Source: Oikopleura dioica
Taxonomy: Eukaryota; Chordata; Appendicularia; Copelata; Oikopleuridae
DNA length: 64,000 bases
NCBI GenBank assembly: GCA_907165135.1
Contig: OU015567.1
Coordinates: 749,001-813,000, forward strand
Direction of reading: 5' to 3'
A program made the position numbers and the translations under genes. Numbering within the stretch: the stretch's first letter is position 1; every line of letters begins with the position of its first letter. Shown in pieces: positions 20,891-32,000 of the stretch. The notes beneath the pieces are model-generated. The model made no database searches. It saw nothing but the letters and a program-made list of their open reading frames with translations, and had not been told where the DNA came from.

Positions 20891-21659
20891 TTTTTACGTG
20901 CAAGTAGATCAAATCTAGATCTAGTGAAGCCTGTCTCAGATTTTTTTAAAACCAACCATATCTCGCGCAAAGGCGCCGAGAAGGAGAGCATCTCACAGAA
21001 AATCGCGTTTTTGGCCATTTTTTTCACCTGAGATTACTCCAAAAATTTAGATTACAAAAAATTTTTTCCTGCTGTTTCTGAATGCTCTAGCACTAATCTA
21101 GTGAAGCGGTTCTTCGTTTTTTCGATTTCCCAAAAATGATTATGTAACAAAGACGATCAAAAAATGTACGATTTTGGAATTTTCAACCCTGTGAATTGCC
21201 CTCTGGGCATAACCCAGACCCATATTTTCGGGCATTTACATAAAGCTTAGCTCACAGCATTTCTAAAAATGTGCTATTCTTGAATTTTGATGAAAATGCA
21301 GAAAAATTGGTCACTTCAACTTGAAGTCTTCAAGTATCAAAGGACACTTTTTTCTACAAGAATTGAAAAAGCTAGAGGCCTTTTTGCAGCTTTTGCATAA
21401 GGAATTTAGATCCGAAGAGAAAAAATCTTATTCCCAAAATCGTTAAAATCCATTCAAGCAGCACTATTATTAAGTTTCAGTGACAGATAACCAAACTGTA
21501 AAGAAAATCATAACTTCTGTGAATTTTATGGTTAAAAATATCAGAAGAGACGATTAACTATCCGCTCACATTGTTGAATTTCTCTTTTGAGACACTACAA
21601 TGTTGATCACATTCAAATTTATCTATAAAAATATGATAAGAAATCTTTACAAAGAATAA

Positions 21660-21850
21660 CCTCTCAAAAACTAGACGAAAAATGAAGGGCCGAAAATCAA
21701 AGTTTCCGCCCACCTTAATTTACCGATGAAATCAAGAAATGAATTAAAAATTCAGAGAGCATTGTGCTAGTTTTTGTCAAAAACAAAAGCAATAAAAATA
21801 AAATTTCAGACAAAGAGCATACCGTGGTTTTCCATTTTAAGGGATCCTCC
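21660..21850. repeat. dispersed repeat plus solo pogo-like terminus
   Basis: The 21664-21712 segment matches 13676-13720 over about 45 nt with few differences. At 21819-21843 the sequence TACCGTGGTTTTCCATTTTA matches the left terminus of the 13.9-kb element, but no right terminus follows. This is probably a truncated insertion. Confidence 0.6.
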
Positions 21851-22442
21851 CCTGTTTTTTCATTTCCTGCCGTGCAAAGTTTTGTTCAATAATAGAATGC
21901 ACGTAACGAGGCAGTCGCCATCAACAATGGAGCAGACTTTATTTCAAAATAATGCTTTCCATTTTCTAAAGCGCTACGCAATCTGCATTCCATCTTTCTA
22001 ATCTTAATGAATAATAAGACTTAGACGCAAAGATGCTCATACCTGGTGGATCTTCGTCGTAGAGATCCTAAAGATTAGACAGATCGGAACACGGTCATTT
22101 TTCGGGGTAAAATACTGAAGAGCTAACAAATGCTTTATATAATATAAAAGAGAGCAATTTTTTTATAATTCGGAAGTTGAAAGAATTAAACCTTGTTTTT
22201 ATTCACCCGATTTTCGAGAGGGAATTTTCAATTGAATTTTGTCGGTTTGAAGATCGCAAAATAAAAACATTAAAAATTCATAATGCATATTTTGAGCGAT
22301 GTTTATGATGCTTGACGCTAGAAAAAGTCGCGCATGCAATGGTCAGAGCAAGATAAGACTACATCTCGCGCGCCCTCCGTTTCGTATTATAAATCTGAAT
22401 CATAACCGAAACCATAAAAAAATTACTAAAAAGAGATCTACG

Positions 22443-23412
22443 ATGAGACTTCTTTCAGGAATCCTTGTTTCTGCATACGCCGGCGATATGATGAAGAGAC
22501 ATGATAAAATATTGGGACATCTCAACGTGAGTTGCCCTGATTAAGTGAAAACATTTAATTTTTAGTTCTTCAATCTTTGCGAAAACATAAATTAAACGGT
22601 CATTCAGCGTCTTGCAGACCAAGCTCTGGATCTGACGAACAAAAAAGATGCCCGTCACGTCGCAAAAATTCAAAAATGGGCAGCGCGAGTAGTCGAATCA
22701 AACGATCGAGATGGAGCCCCGTGCGATGACACCGATGATGATGCCAACGACTTCTTTGTTTTCGACAAAGAAGACTCCTGCAAGCTAAACTCTCAGATCA
22801 TGTCTGCGATCAGATCATTCGCGAGAAGATTTGCATGCAACGGGAGAGGCAATGTGCCAAGACAAATTGCAAGGCGAAGCAACAGACTTAAGCAGAACTT
22901 CGAGCGACGAAAATGCGGAGTCTCAACTGCTCAAGAAACCACTGCAGCGCCTCAAACCGCCGAGTCAACGGAGCCACCGACTGAACCAGGAAGAGTCTGT
23001 CCCATCATCTATCATAAAACCGAGGAATTACTTACTTACGATGAAGCCATAGCATATTGCTATGAGCAAGGCATGGAGCTCTCCTCAGTGCCAGATAATT
23101 GGATGAATCCTCTTTGCTGGCATCACGTTTGTATTTTTTTTCCGTGACTTTTCTTACGCTCTTTCTTAGATGGTAGAAATCATCACGAGCGACGTGGTGG
23201 ATCCGCGTGCCGAGCAACATGCCTGGATCAACAACGACAACGGAGAATGCTCGGTGGTGAACTACACCAAAGAATACTTCATCTACGGTACAACAAATGT
23301 TGTCTATTCTCCCTTTTACTTTCCCGATGCTTGCGAGTCAAAATTCAAAGCTATTTGCTCGATGGGAGAATTTGAAACTACAACGAGGATTCCAACCACT
23401 CCAGACTACTGA
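22443..23412 (+). CDS. secreted C-type lectin-like protein with basic N-terminal region
   Basis: Three exons: 22443-22526, 22608-23126, 23170-23412, with both introns phase 0. The signal peptide is short (MRLLSGILVSAYAG). A charged region with four cysteines (CDDTDDDAND, CKLNSQIMSAI, RFACNGRG, RRKCG) and a Thr/Glu/Pro linker precede a lectin-like domain: CPIIYHKTEELLTYDEAIAY, CYEQGMELSSVP, HAWINNDNGECSVVNY and a final CESKFKAICSMGE. The domain keeps the typical W and the four main cysteines. EPN/QPD is absent, so carbohydrate specificity is unknown. It ends in a short Thr-rich tail. The gene converges on the PLA2-like gene. Confidence 0.8.
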
Positions 23413-23559
23413 GAGATACTGTTTAATACTGTAACAGTCATTGAAAAATATATTGAATAATTTTTATTTCGTTCAGCACGAAAAAGTCATAATAGTCAGC
23501 GAAAATAATTATACAGATGTTTCGACAGAAAGCCGATCTCACGTGAAACAGAAAGGGAA

Positions 23560-24585
23560 CTAGCATTGGGCATTGATATTTTTAACCCCAGAAGGGCAGC
23601 ATTTTTGATTCAAAGTATCGTACTGAGTTCCGGAAGCTTCACAGCAAGCTTTGGCGCCGCCAAAAGGATGGAATGGAGATCGTCGTGGGTATTCGCCGCA
23701 GCATTGCATCGGACCAGGAGCAGTTGGGGGAGTGTTTGTAGAGCCATTTCCTGATGAAAGAATTCATATTTTTTCTTATCTCAAAATTGTGGCTTTACCT
23801 GGACCGGTGAGGCTTCCACCGGTGTTCCCAGAAGGCATGCATTGATCAGCAAAATCAAATCCTTCCGCGACAGCATGTTCTTGAACAAAAAACTCGGCAT
23901 GAGCAGCCAATTGAAAAGCTAGCTCTTCATCGCACTACAGTAGAACTGATTACTTTCAAGTCCCTTTTTTGTCCTCCTACCTTGCACTGATTCGCGCCGC
24001 AAAAGTCCTGAGAAGCAGTTGAGCTGCAATCAAGTCGTTGGATTTCGGCGTTGAAGCTGATTTCATAGAGTGCGTTTTCGACGGAGCAGATGTTTCCGTT
24101 GTCGGTGGAGACTCCGATGTTGTCGAAGACGTTGCATTTCGAGCATCGCTGATATTGCTGGCAGAAGAGATCCAAGTTGTCGACGGGATCACCTTTGCCC
24201 TGAAATCCCGATAAATTGAATTCTTTCAAAATCATTTGACAAACCTGAAATCTATTCGGAAGCAAGTTGCAGTAACATCCGTAGTTGAGCATTTGTTCGG
24301 CCAAGGAAGTGTCGAATCCAGCTTGAGAGAGATAAAATTCTAGCATTTGTCGGATCAAGAAGGCATTTCCGTCGCTTCTAGCGCTTCGCTCCAAATTTTC
24401 TTGGAAATCCATCAATTCTGCCAATCCTGGAACAGCTAAAAATGCGTTTGAGCGAAAATTTCTTGAAATCAACGAAGATTTTTTTCAAAAAAAAAAATCA
24501 AAAAAAAAATTTTTGTCTTACATTTGAGAAGTTCTGAAGAAGGAGCGGCGAGAATTCCATTGATAAGAATTTGTGAAATTTTCAT
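23560..24585 (-). CDS. secreted PLA2-like plus galaxin-like cysteine protein
   Basis: Exons 24585-24532, 24435-24245, 24199-23981, 23934-23799 and 23750-23560. It opens MKISQILINGILA (signal peptide). The middle has the phospholipase A2 calcium-loop-like YGCYCNLLPNRFQGKGDPVD, followed by LDLFCQQYQRCSKC. In active PLA2 the helix reads C-x-x-H-D-x-C; here His is Tyr and Asp is Gln, so hydrolysis is not expected. After a Gly/Thr/Pro linker the C-terminus has paired-cysteine units (MQCCGEYPRRSPFHPF, KACCEASGTQYD, QKCCPSG) that look like galaxin repeats of extracellular-matrix or biomineral proteins. Likely an extracellular structural or binding protein. All introns are GT-AG. Confidence 0.75.
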
Positions 24586-24904
24586 ATTTAAAATTTTCTT
24601 TCTCTAATTTGAATTTTTGGTTTTGATGCTTTGGCGAGTTTAAGTTCGAGCTATTTATAGCAAAAACGGGTGACCGCGACGGTTACGGGTTAGGTGTGTT
24701 GAACCGCCGCAATATTAAACCAGCAATAACCGATTTTGTAAATCGGCAATAACTGATTAGAAGCCGATCATCCGCCGAGATTGGTTCCGCTCTTTTCTAA
24801 AAAGCAACTTGAGCCACGTTTTCTGAAAATGCTGCCCAAAGCTTAATTGAAAGAAGCGCAGCCCTGTGAACTTCTAATAATTGCCAATTAGCGCTTTTTT
24901 GATA

Positions 24905-25050
24905 AAAGCTCAGAAAGAATTTCGACAAATTTTGCGTAAAAATTTTCAACCAATCGGAAGTCTGGATTCGCTCCATCTGCCTATCAGCAACCGAGTAGCC
25001 GCCTACGCAAAATTTGTCGTTTTTTTGTCGGTCCCTGATGCCACCCTTTT
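24905..25050. mobile_element. MITE family B, inverted copy
   Basis: Ends CGACAAATTTTGCGTAAA and CTACGCAAAATTTGTCG with interior TCAGCAACCGAGTAGCCG, the reverse complement of the intron copy near 6.1 kb. Intergenic between the PLA2-like and FABP genes. Confidence 0.85.
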
Positions 25051-25152
25051 TTTGGTCGCTTTTTGGGCTGTTTTTCGAACTTTAGTTAACACTTGACAAT
25101 GTTTGACGTTTTTATGATGAGATCAAGGAAGATTTATTGATAGAAAGAATGT

Positions 25153-25717
25153 TTACTTAGAGACTTCTTCTTTTCTTTTCATAATTCTGGTTGCGGTCAC
25201 ATCATCGATTGTTTGCTCAAGATGAAGTTTTCCGTCGATCAGCTTGAAAACTGTCTTCATCTCCTAAAAGAAGAAAGTCGACTCGATTCTTTATTATAAA
25301 ATAACCTTCAAAGAGTCGCCAGCTTTGATCCCTTTTCCGACGATAATCATGTCTTCTCCATCGAAGCTCAGAGTTGATTGGATCTTCTCTCCATTCATTC
25401 CTTCATCTTCAAACACTTCTCCAGAATAGGGAAGGGATGACTTTTTCGTGATGATTTTCGTCTTCATTTTAAATTTTAAGCTCTAAAAATATTGATCCTC
25501 GGTCATCAAGTTGATCCTACAGACTCTTCGGGGATAATTTCAAACTTTACTTCCATGTTTTTTGCAATTTTTCTCGCGACTTTTGGAAGACCAAGTTTTT
25601 TATTCAACTAAAAATACTTTTAAAAAGGCTTCTTCTGGTAAAAATCACCTCTTTGAGATTTTCAACCGATTCCTGCCTCCATTTTCCGGCATATTTTTCA
25701 GCGATGTCTTTTCCCAT
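25153..25717 (-). CDS. FABP: intracellular fatty-acid-binding protein (iLBP family)
   Basis: Four exons (25717-25649, 25607-25521, 25482-25306, 25263-25153), the usual exon count for iLBPs, with introns of 38-42 nt. Start MGKDIAEKYAGKW matches the family's first strand (W after G-K). Further marks: ESVENLKELNKKLGLPKVAR (helix-turn-helix lid), EVKFEIIPEESS, SLSFDGEDMIIVGKG and the C-terminal TATRIMKRK, where the R-x-Y carboxylate clamp of the family has Met in place of Tyr. About 145 residues, a little longer than usual. Cytosolic carrier of fatty acids or similar ligands. Confidence 0.85.
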
Positions 25718-26468
25718 CTCAATTTAATAAAAAAAGAGATTCTTGAAGTTCAAGAATCTTGAACTCAAATTGTTTTAATTGACAGGATTTGGTGGGGCGT
25801 TGATTCTTTGTTAAATTTTATGATCATTTCTTCAGTTGGCAAATTCTTCTGAAAATGAAGTAATGTAAACAATGATTATCATTAAGATGATTTAAGTTTT
25901 ATGCCGTATTAATAGTATTATGTTATTAATAATCGCGGAAAGTCTTTATTTGACAAGGTAGCTTGATACAGGTAGTTTATTCCGTCTTTTTACAAGAATT
26001 AAAAATATCGTCCATTCCCTCTTAGAATTTTTTTATGGTGCTTTGAAATACCGATGATTTTTGAAGATTGCGCCGAAAACTAAAGCTCAAATAAGCGACA
26101 CCAAGCGAGCAGATTTCTTTCGCTCTACCGCCTGGAGGACTCCTCCTGCTGGAAGAATTCTAAGATAAAAGAAGCATAATTTCAGGCACAATTTCATTGA
26201 AATCATCGGTATCAAAATTTTTAAATCATAATTAGGGTTTTTCACGGAAAATGGTATATCATTCAATCGGCCTGAAAATTTCAAAATATGTGTTTCTTGA
26301 GCCGCTGATTTCAAATATGTGAAAATTATTATCAAATTCTGATGATTCATAATGCTTTTCTTTACAAAAAATCATTTTATTCAGAAAACTAACGTCATAA
26401 CAGTTTGAACAGTTCAGTTAGTTAACACAGTCGCAAAGTTTCGGGAACAGTATAAAAATGATAAGACG

Positions 26469-26890
26469 CTAGAAGTTGATTTCGAAAACACGGTCTTCTT
26501 CAAAATCCTCTCTCCTCAAAGACCGATAAGAAGTCGTTTCAGAGTGACCGTCAGTTTTCAACGAGGACGAATCTGTGCTGAAGAGGGGAGAATCGTCAGT
26601 CGTGAAATCGCCAGATCCGGAACCGTCGCCAGAATATGCGGTTGTGTACTCTTCTGTGGTGGGAGCTTCGGTTGTTGTGGTTGTTTTGTTTTTCGGGACG
26701 AAATATGCTGAAGAATTAATTTTAAGGATGTATTGAAGAGACTGAAAAAAGATGAGGGCACTTTAGTAGCTGTTATATGAATCGACATCTTCTCACTGAA
26801 AAAGAAAGATCTCTTACCTGGAAAGAAAATAATCGAAAAAACTGCGGCGAAGCTAAAAAAGCCAATTAAAAATTTGAGTGATCGTCTCAT
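26469..26890 (-). CDS. small membrane-anchored or secreted Thr/Ser/Asp-rich protein
   Basis: Two exons (26890-26818 and 26707-26469) separated by a 110-nt GT-AG intron. MRRSLKFLIGFFSFAAVFSI forms a signal peptide or anchor. The rest is low-complexity: NKTTTTTEAPTTEEYTTAYS, an acidic Ser/Gly stretch with one possible glycosaminoglycan site (GDGSGSGDF), and a tail DFEEDRVFEINF. The unspliced frame gives an unrelated basic tail and is rejected. No domain recognised. A TATA box lies 37 bp upstream of the start codon. Confidence 0.65.
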
Positions 26891-26926
26891 GTTTACGGAA
26901 TGCAGCAAATCGGCGAGTATCGGTCG

Positions 26927-26934
26927 CTTTTATA
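26927..26934 (-). promoter_or_regulatory. TATA box
   Basis: TATAAAAG in minus sense, 37 bp before the start codon of the small Thr-rich protein. This leaves a very short 5' UTR, or the first ATG is reached by trans-splicing. Confidence 0.45.
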
Positions 26935-27719
26935 TTGACATCATTCACTTGGCTCCGACTCATTGCAAACACAGCCACCATTCTGTGCAATTAAGAACAA
27001 CATTCCACGCTCGTAAAACTACGCAATTCTGTCCGTACTTTTATAGGAACACAATCATGTGACATGATTCATGTCAAAGGAAATCAAGAATCTTAGCAAA
27101 ATGACTTTGAGTCAGCTTCTCGGTAAAAAAGCTGAAAAAAATATTTCCGAGCAAATTTTTAATAGTTTATTCTTTCGAATTCTTCAGAGACAAAAAATTT
27201 TTATTTTTCGGATCTCTCAAACTTTACTGAATAACTTAGGACTAAACGAGTTTATGGAAGTGCTTTTTGGATGACCAATAAGATTGCTGTATTTGGCCTA
27301 CCGGCCAATCAAAGCCCTGATCCGTAAAATAATTTCCATAAATTTGTTAAACCACCTTTTTTCTCCTATCTTATAAAAAGGTCAGAGTCCTAGTAAAAAA
27401 AATTAATTGTGAGTAATTCCTAGCCCCACGGTCTATTATGCAGGAAGAAAAAGCTTAAGTGCATGAAATTATTGCAGTCAAAATAACTTCCTGGCAAACA
27501 TTACTCAAGCGCATCTACTTGATGATTTGAATGACCCAACTCATAAAGCAAATTCACGTCAAGGACTATTCCTGCCATTGGAACTTGAATTTTCTTCGGG
27601 AAATACCGTATTGCCAATACCGTATTGGTAATGAGTGGGGAGAGCATCTGTCTATGGGACGGTAGCATATGCTTTCATATTTTTATCTCGTGATCTCTGA
27701 GTTCAACATCATTTTTGAA
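26935..27719. other. intergenic between divergent genes
   Basis: Holds a near-palindrome CATGTGACATGATTCATG at about 27056. No gene supported. Confidence 0.45.
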
Positions 27720-28430
27720 ATGAAAATTTCAAGTTTTTCTATCGCGGTCGTTTGCGCAAGCGATCAGAAATTTGACCCGATTACTGGTGAAATCATGCTA
27801 GAAAGACTCAAAATTTGTAAGAGCGAAAATATGCATCCACTCGATTGTGCACGCATAATGCAACCGGAAATTCTCGAAAAAACCGGCGATTATCATGTTT
27901 GCTGGGTCACAAACACCCTCGATGCGTTTGGAAACGCGATGTTCTCCTAGGGTGTTTGAAAGAATATTTTCATATTATCCAGCAATACCTTCACTCTCAA
28001 GTTATTTTATGTTGAATCTTTAATTTTTCAAACAAAGAAGAGCAAAAACGGGCCGATGCTGTGCAGTCAATGATGGCTGGGTCGCGACTTGTGGTCCTCC
28101 TGATTATTCCCACCCGATTGACAAGCCAAACATGGAGTATCTAGTATATTTTCATAAGGAAACATTTGATATTCGATACTTAAGTGTCGTGACTGTGGGC
28201 TCAGTTGCTTCCTCTCCTCCTTCTCGAACGATGCAAACGTCAACTGCGTTTGGCAATGCATGGAGAAATACGGAAACGCTCTCTGTTCAAATGCTGCGAA
28301 TCTTCATCTTTTAGTTTTTCCTTCGAGTGCACAAATCGGAGGTGCTGGACGCGGTCTCGGCGGTGGTGATGTTTCCGCTATAGAAGACACAGGGGTTCAG
28401 TGCGCCACCCACTGTGAGATCAAAATCTGA
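27720..28430 (+). CDS. secreted cysteine-rich protein, unknown family
   Basis: Exon 1 from 27720 encodes MKISSFSIAVVCAS (signal peptide) and then MLERLKICKSENMHPLDCAR and EKTGDYHVCWVTNTLDAFGN. A second coding block begins near 28046 and reads GRCCAVNDGWVATCGPP, is joined by a GT-AG intron (28144-28185) to CRDCGLSCFLSSFSNDANV, continues VWQCMEKYGNALC and ends in a Gly-rich segment and QCATHCEIKI. The splice from exon 1 to block 2 is unresolved: no GT donor gives the required phase. Cysteine pattern and signal peptide imply an extracellular, disulphide-rich product. No known domain seen. Confidence 0.55.
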
Positions 28431-29076
28431 GAATTCAGATTGCAGGCTCTGAAATACAAACTGTGTTTCTTTGAAAATTTACCAATTAAAGATCCCTGAC
28501 AAAAAACTTTCCGTCGATTAATGCCTTATTCAGAGCATAAGTAGTTGATTTGAAAATTTGCTGACGGAAACCAGGTCAGGAAGGAGTCCAGTTATCTTAC
28601 GAAAATTAATGTTTACGTTTTGTCAACGCCTGTGATAGCTTTGAGTATCCGTGGTGACCACTTACGGAAAAGCCCGTGGAAGTACTTCAATCTCGTTTTC
28701 TCGCCTACTCAGGCTCTTTTTTGTTTATAATCCTTCAGAATTTGAAGCATGGGAGTCATCAAAATCTCAGTTTTCTAAGCGTTTCTTCAATTATTATCTA
28801 TGCAAAAGACAAGGCCAAATTAGCTCTTTCAATGATCATTTTAAAAGCGAATCGTCACTTTTATTAGTCTATGCAGAATGAAGATAAGGAAAGGAATTTT
28901 TGAACTTTGAACTTTTCGAACAAAAGTCGACGACTGAGATTCACAGCGTCAGTCGAACCAATTTTGTTATGCGTAGAGGCGTGCCAACGACGGGAAAAAG
29001 CGGCTCCTGGCTTTGAAGTCGAACGGATCATCCAAAATCTTTTTCGATTTTGAGAATTTTTGCATGAAACTAAAAA
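28431..29076. other. intergenic, no gene recognised
   Basis: Open frames here lack coding character on either strand. The region separates the cyste-rich gene (plus) from the 3' end of the M16 protease gene (minus). Confidence 0.4.
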
Positions 29077-32000
29077 TTATGGAAGCTTCAAAATCGTTGC
29101 CTGAACGTCTTGGCCAAGTGCGTAAACCTCTTCTTGAGTCAATGTGTCTTCTTCGGTGTCTTTATTCGTCACGATGAAAGTTATTCTACTGCGAGTCACG
29201 CTCATGATTTTCTGAAAAATCGAACGAAATGGAGAGCGGAGAAAAATAGGGATCTTACGCTTTTATAGAAGTTGGAGATATCTTCAAGCGTTATTTCCGA
29301 AAGGAGATCTGCTCGTTCGATAGGGACGTTGAAGTTGGGCTGGCGCTTGCCAAATTTGATCGCATCCATCCAGCGATTTATTTGGCTTCTTAGCACTGGT
29401 AGCTCTTGGCCTGGAAGGGATGATGAATAGAATTTTAAATAGAGCTTACGGAAAGAATCGTTCATTTGCCGGACCAGATCGTTGAATTTATGAACTGAGT
29501 ATTCTTCGAGAAAATTCCCAGCGTAGGTGGTGTACTCTTCTATGTTCTCAATGATGGTGTTTGTGTCGTTGCCGCTCTGGACCAGAATGCTAAAGGTGTT
29601 TTGATGGTTTGATTGACTTTAAGAGCGGTTAATGGCATATAGAAATTCGAAATTTGAACTCAATTAAAAGTAAAAATTTAAATTTCCGTTCAAAAATTTC
29701 AAATTTATTTTATGGTTTTTCTCTTTTTACTCACTTGTAGCTCAGCGTTCCTGAATCTTCGACCATGCTACATTTGACAACGTATCCAAGCTGTCTCACA
29801 GTTCGTAAGAAGTGGAAACACTCATCGCTCGTAGCATGGGAGAAAATAGTTGCCATCATCCATTGTTTCGGAGTGATGTCTCCAAGTTGATAAGAAATGA
29901 GGATGCCATGTTCTTTGGAGTACTTCGATTTTCGTTTAACGACTTATTCAGATTATTATGGTGATACAATATGGGTTCGCAATGGTAGAGCTTGATTTTC
30001 ATTATCATCTAGTATAAATTTATAAAAAGGTTTATTTTACCACAGCATAAAAGACTTATTATTTTTCCTCGTCGAAATCTAGAATCTGATTCCTAAATTC
30101 GCGCCTTGCTCAAACTCCACCAACCTAAAAGCCGTGTATCTGTACGCATCCGAATACGGCCCCGTAATTCTAGCTTTCTTTACAAAGCTCTCAATCGTCT
30201 TGATAGCGGGATTTCTCCGGATATTGCCGGCAATCAGGGCGACCACTTTGGATCCGACGAGATTATCCCGGAGATACGCTTTGAATTGCCGGAACGTTAC
30301 GGACTGCAGAGCTTTGATTTTGTCGTTGATTGAGTGGTATCCGTCGATTGTGAAATTGTATCGTTCGTGGTGCAGCATTTCTTTTGCCTGCTAACGGTTT
30401 TTGAAGCCCGAAAATCAGAATTATGGTCTTTCAAAAACCGATCCTCGAGAGTGTCGAAATTCTTCGTCTTCTGAATCATCCCTTCTCTGAGCTGCTCAAA
30501 TCGAGTTGGAGACGGCTCGAACGACTCAATCAGCTCGGCAATCTTATTGAGAACCTTTGGAATAGATTCACTGTATCCAAAAACTGTCAGGACGATTCCA
30601 GAGTCCCATGGTCGGTAGTCAAAATCGAGGTTCCAAGTTATTCCGGCGAGCGAAGCTGGGTAGAGATGCGGTGGAAACTGATCCATCAAAAGCTCGATGT
30701 AAAGTTTCGTCGTCATGTAGGTCCTCAGGCTTCCGATGAAAGCAGGATTTCGAATGTTCAGCTCGACGTGCGTTTTTGGCTTGTTGAAGCGCATGTCCTG
30801 GTGGTGCCAGATTTCGAGCTCTTCTCGGTTGAGGACCAGGTTGGGATGTTTTGATGTGTCGTCGAGGTGATCGAACTGGTTTTCGATTTCAAAACCATCA
30901 GGAAAGAAAATATTCGGTTCTGGAATACGGAAATATGGCTTTGGACTTTTTCAGGGCTGAAAATAATTTACCATATTTTTAACTTAGATCAGCTTAGATA
31001 AAATCAGCATTTTGCAATAGAGGCCTTATTTTTTCAAGGTGATGTTGCAGGTCTTTTTTTCTGTCAGGTGCCCAGATGTGACTTTTTCGTGAATTAATTT
31101 CACCTGCCTCTCTGTATAAAAAGAGAAGCAAATAAAATGGGGCGCCCTGGGAATGTCTCCGAATGTCTCCTAAAATAACAAAAATGTTCTAGAAACTACG
31201 AATATCCGAATTTTGTCCGGACGATAGGAGGCGTGTAAATTAAAGTGTTACCTACCCGATCAATGAGTTTTCTACCACAAATTGCGCGGAGCGCTTAATT
31301 CTAGCGGATTTTCAAAAAGAAAATCATTTTTTCAGTATCTAACATTATTTTTTAGCTTATATTTATTTTTGCCTAATTTCGAAAAAAATCTCTAGAACAT
31401 GTTTATTTTCCAAATTTCGGAGACATTCGGAGACATTCCCAGTGTCGCCCAATAAAATAGCTTTACTTTTCTTAAAAATGAAACTTTTATCAAGAAAAAA
31501 TATTGGTAAAACGCTAGTAAAGCCATTTACTATTATTTATTCTTAATTTTGAAATCAAAATTCAGCTACAAACCAACCTCTGCTCCAGCTGCCGGAACTT
31601 ACGGTAAGTGTCCCTGGACGCGTTCCCTAGACCTTTGTCAGACTGCTAAATTATCTATGAATCAAAGCCCTTGCCTGATATTATCCAGTTCTTCAATAAA
31701 CTCAGTTTCAATATCCGAAATATTATACCTTCCACCATACCAAGGCTCAATTCTTTCCGTCTTCCCTCGAAAAGTCGGCGAAATGAGGAAAACTATCATA
31801 TTTTTCGCATTGAGTCCGTTCATCATTTGCTGCATTTTTTCTTGGTCGTACCCATCATCTTCTGGTGGACCAGCGAGAATACGATCTTTTTCTTTTCTCC
31901 CGGAAAGGAGCTCATCGACGATTTGTTTGGCATATCTGTACGAAGTCACGTGATCCTGATTTTGAAAGCTCATGCGCTGCCGCTTCAAGATCTCATTCCA

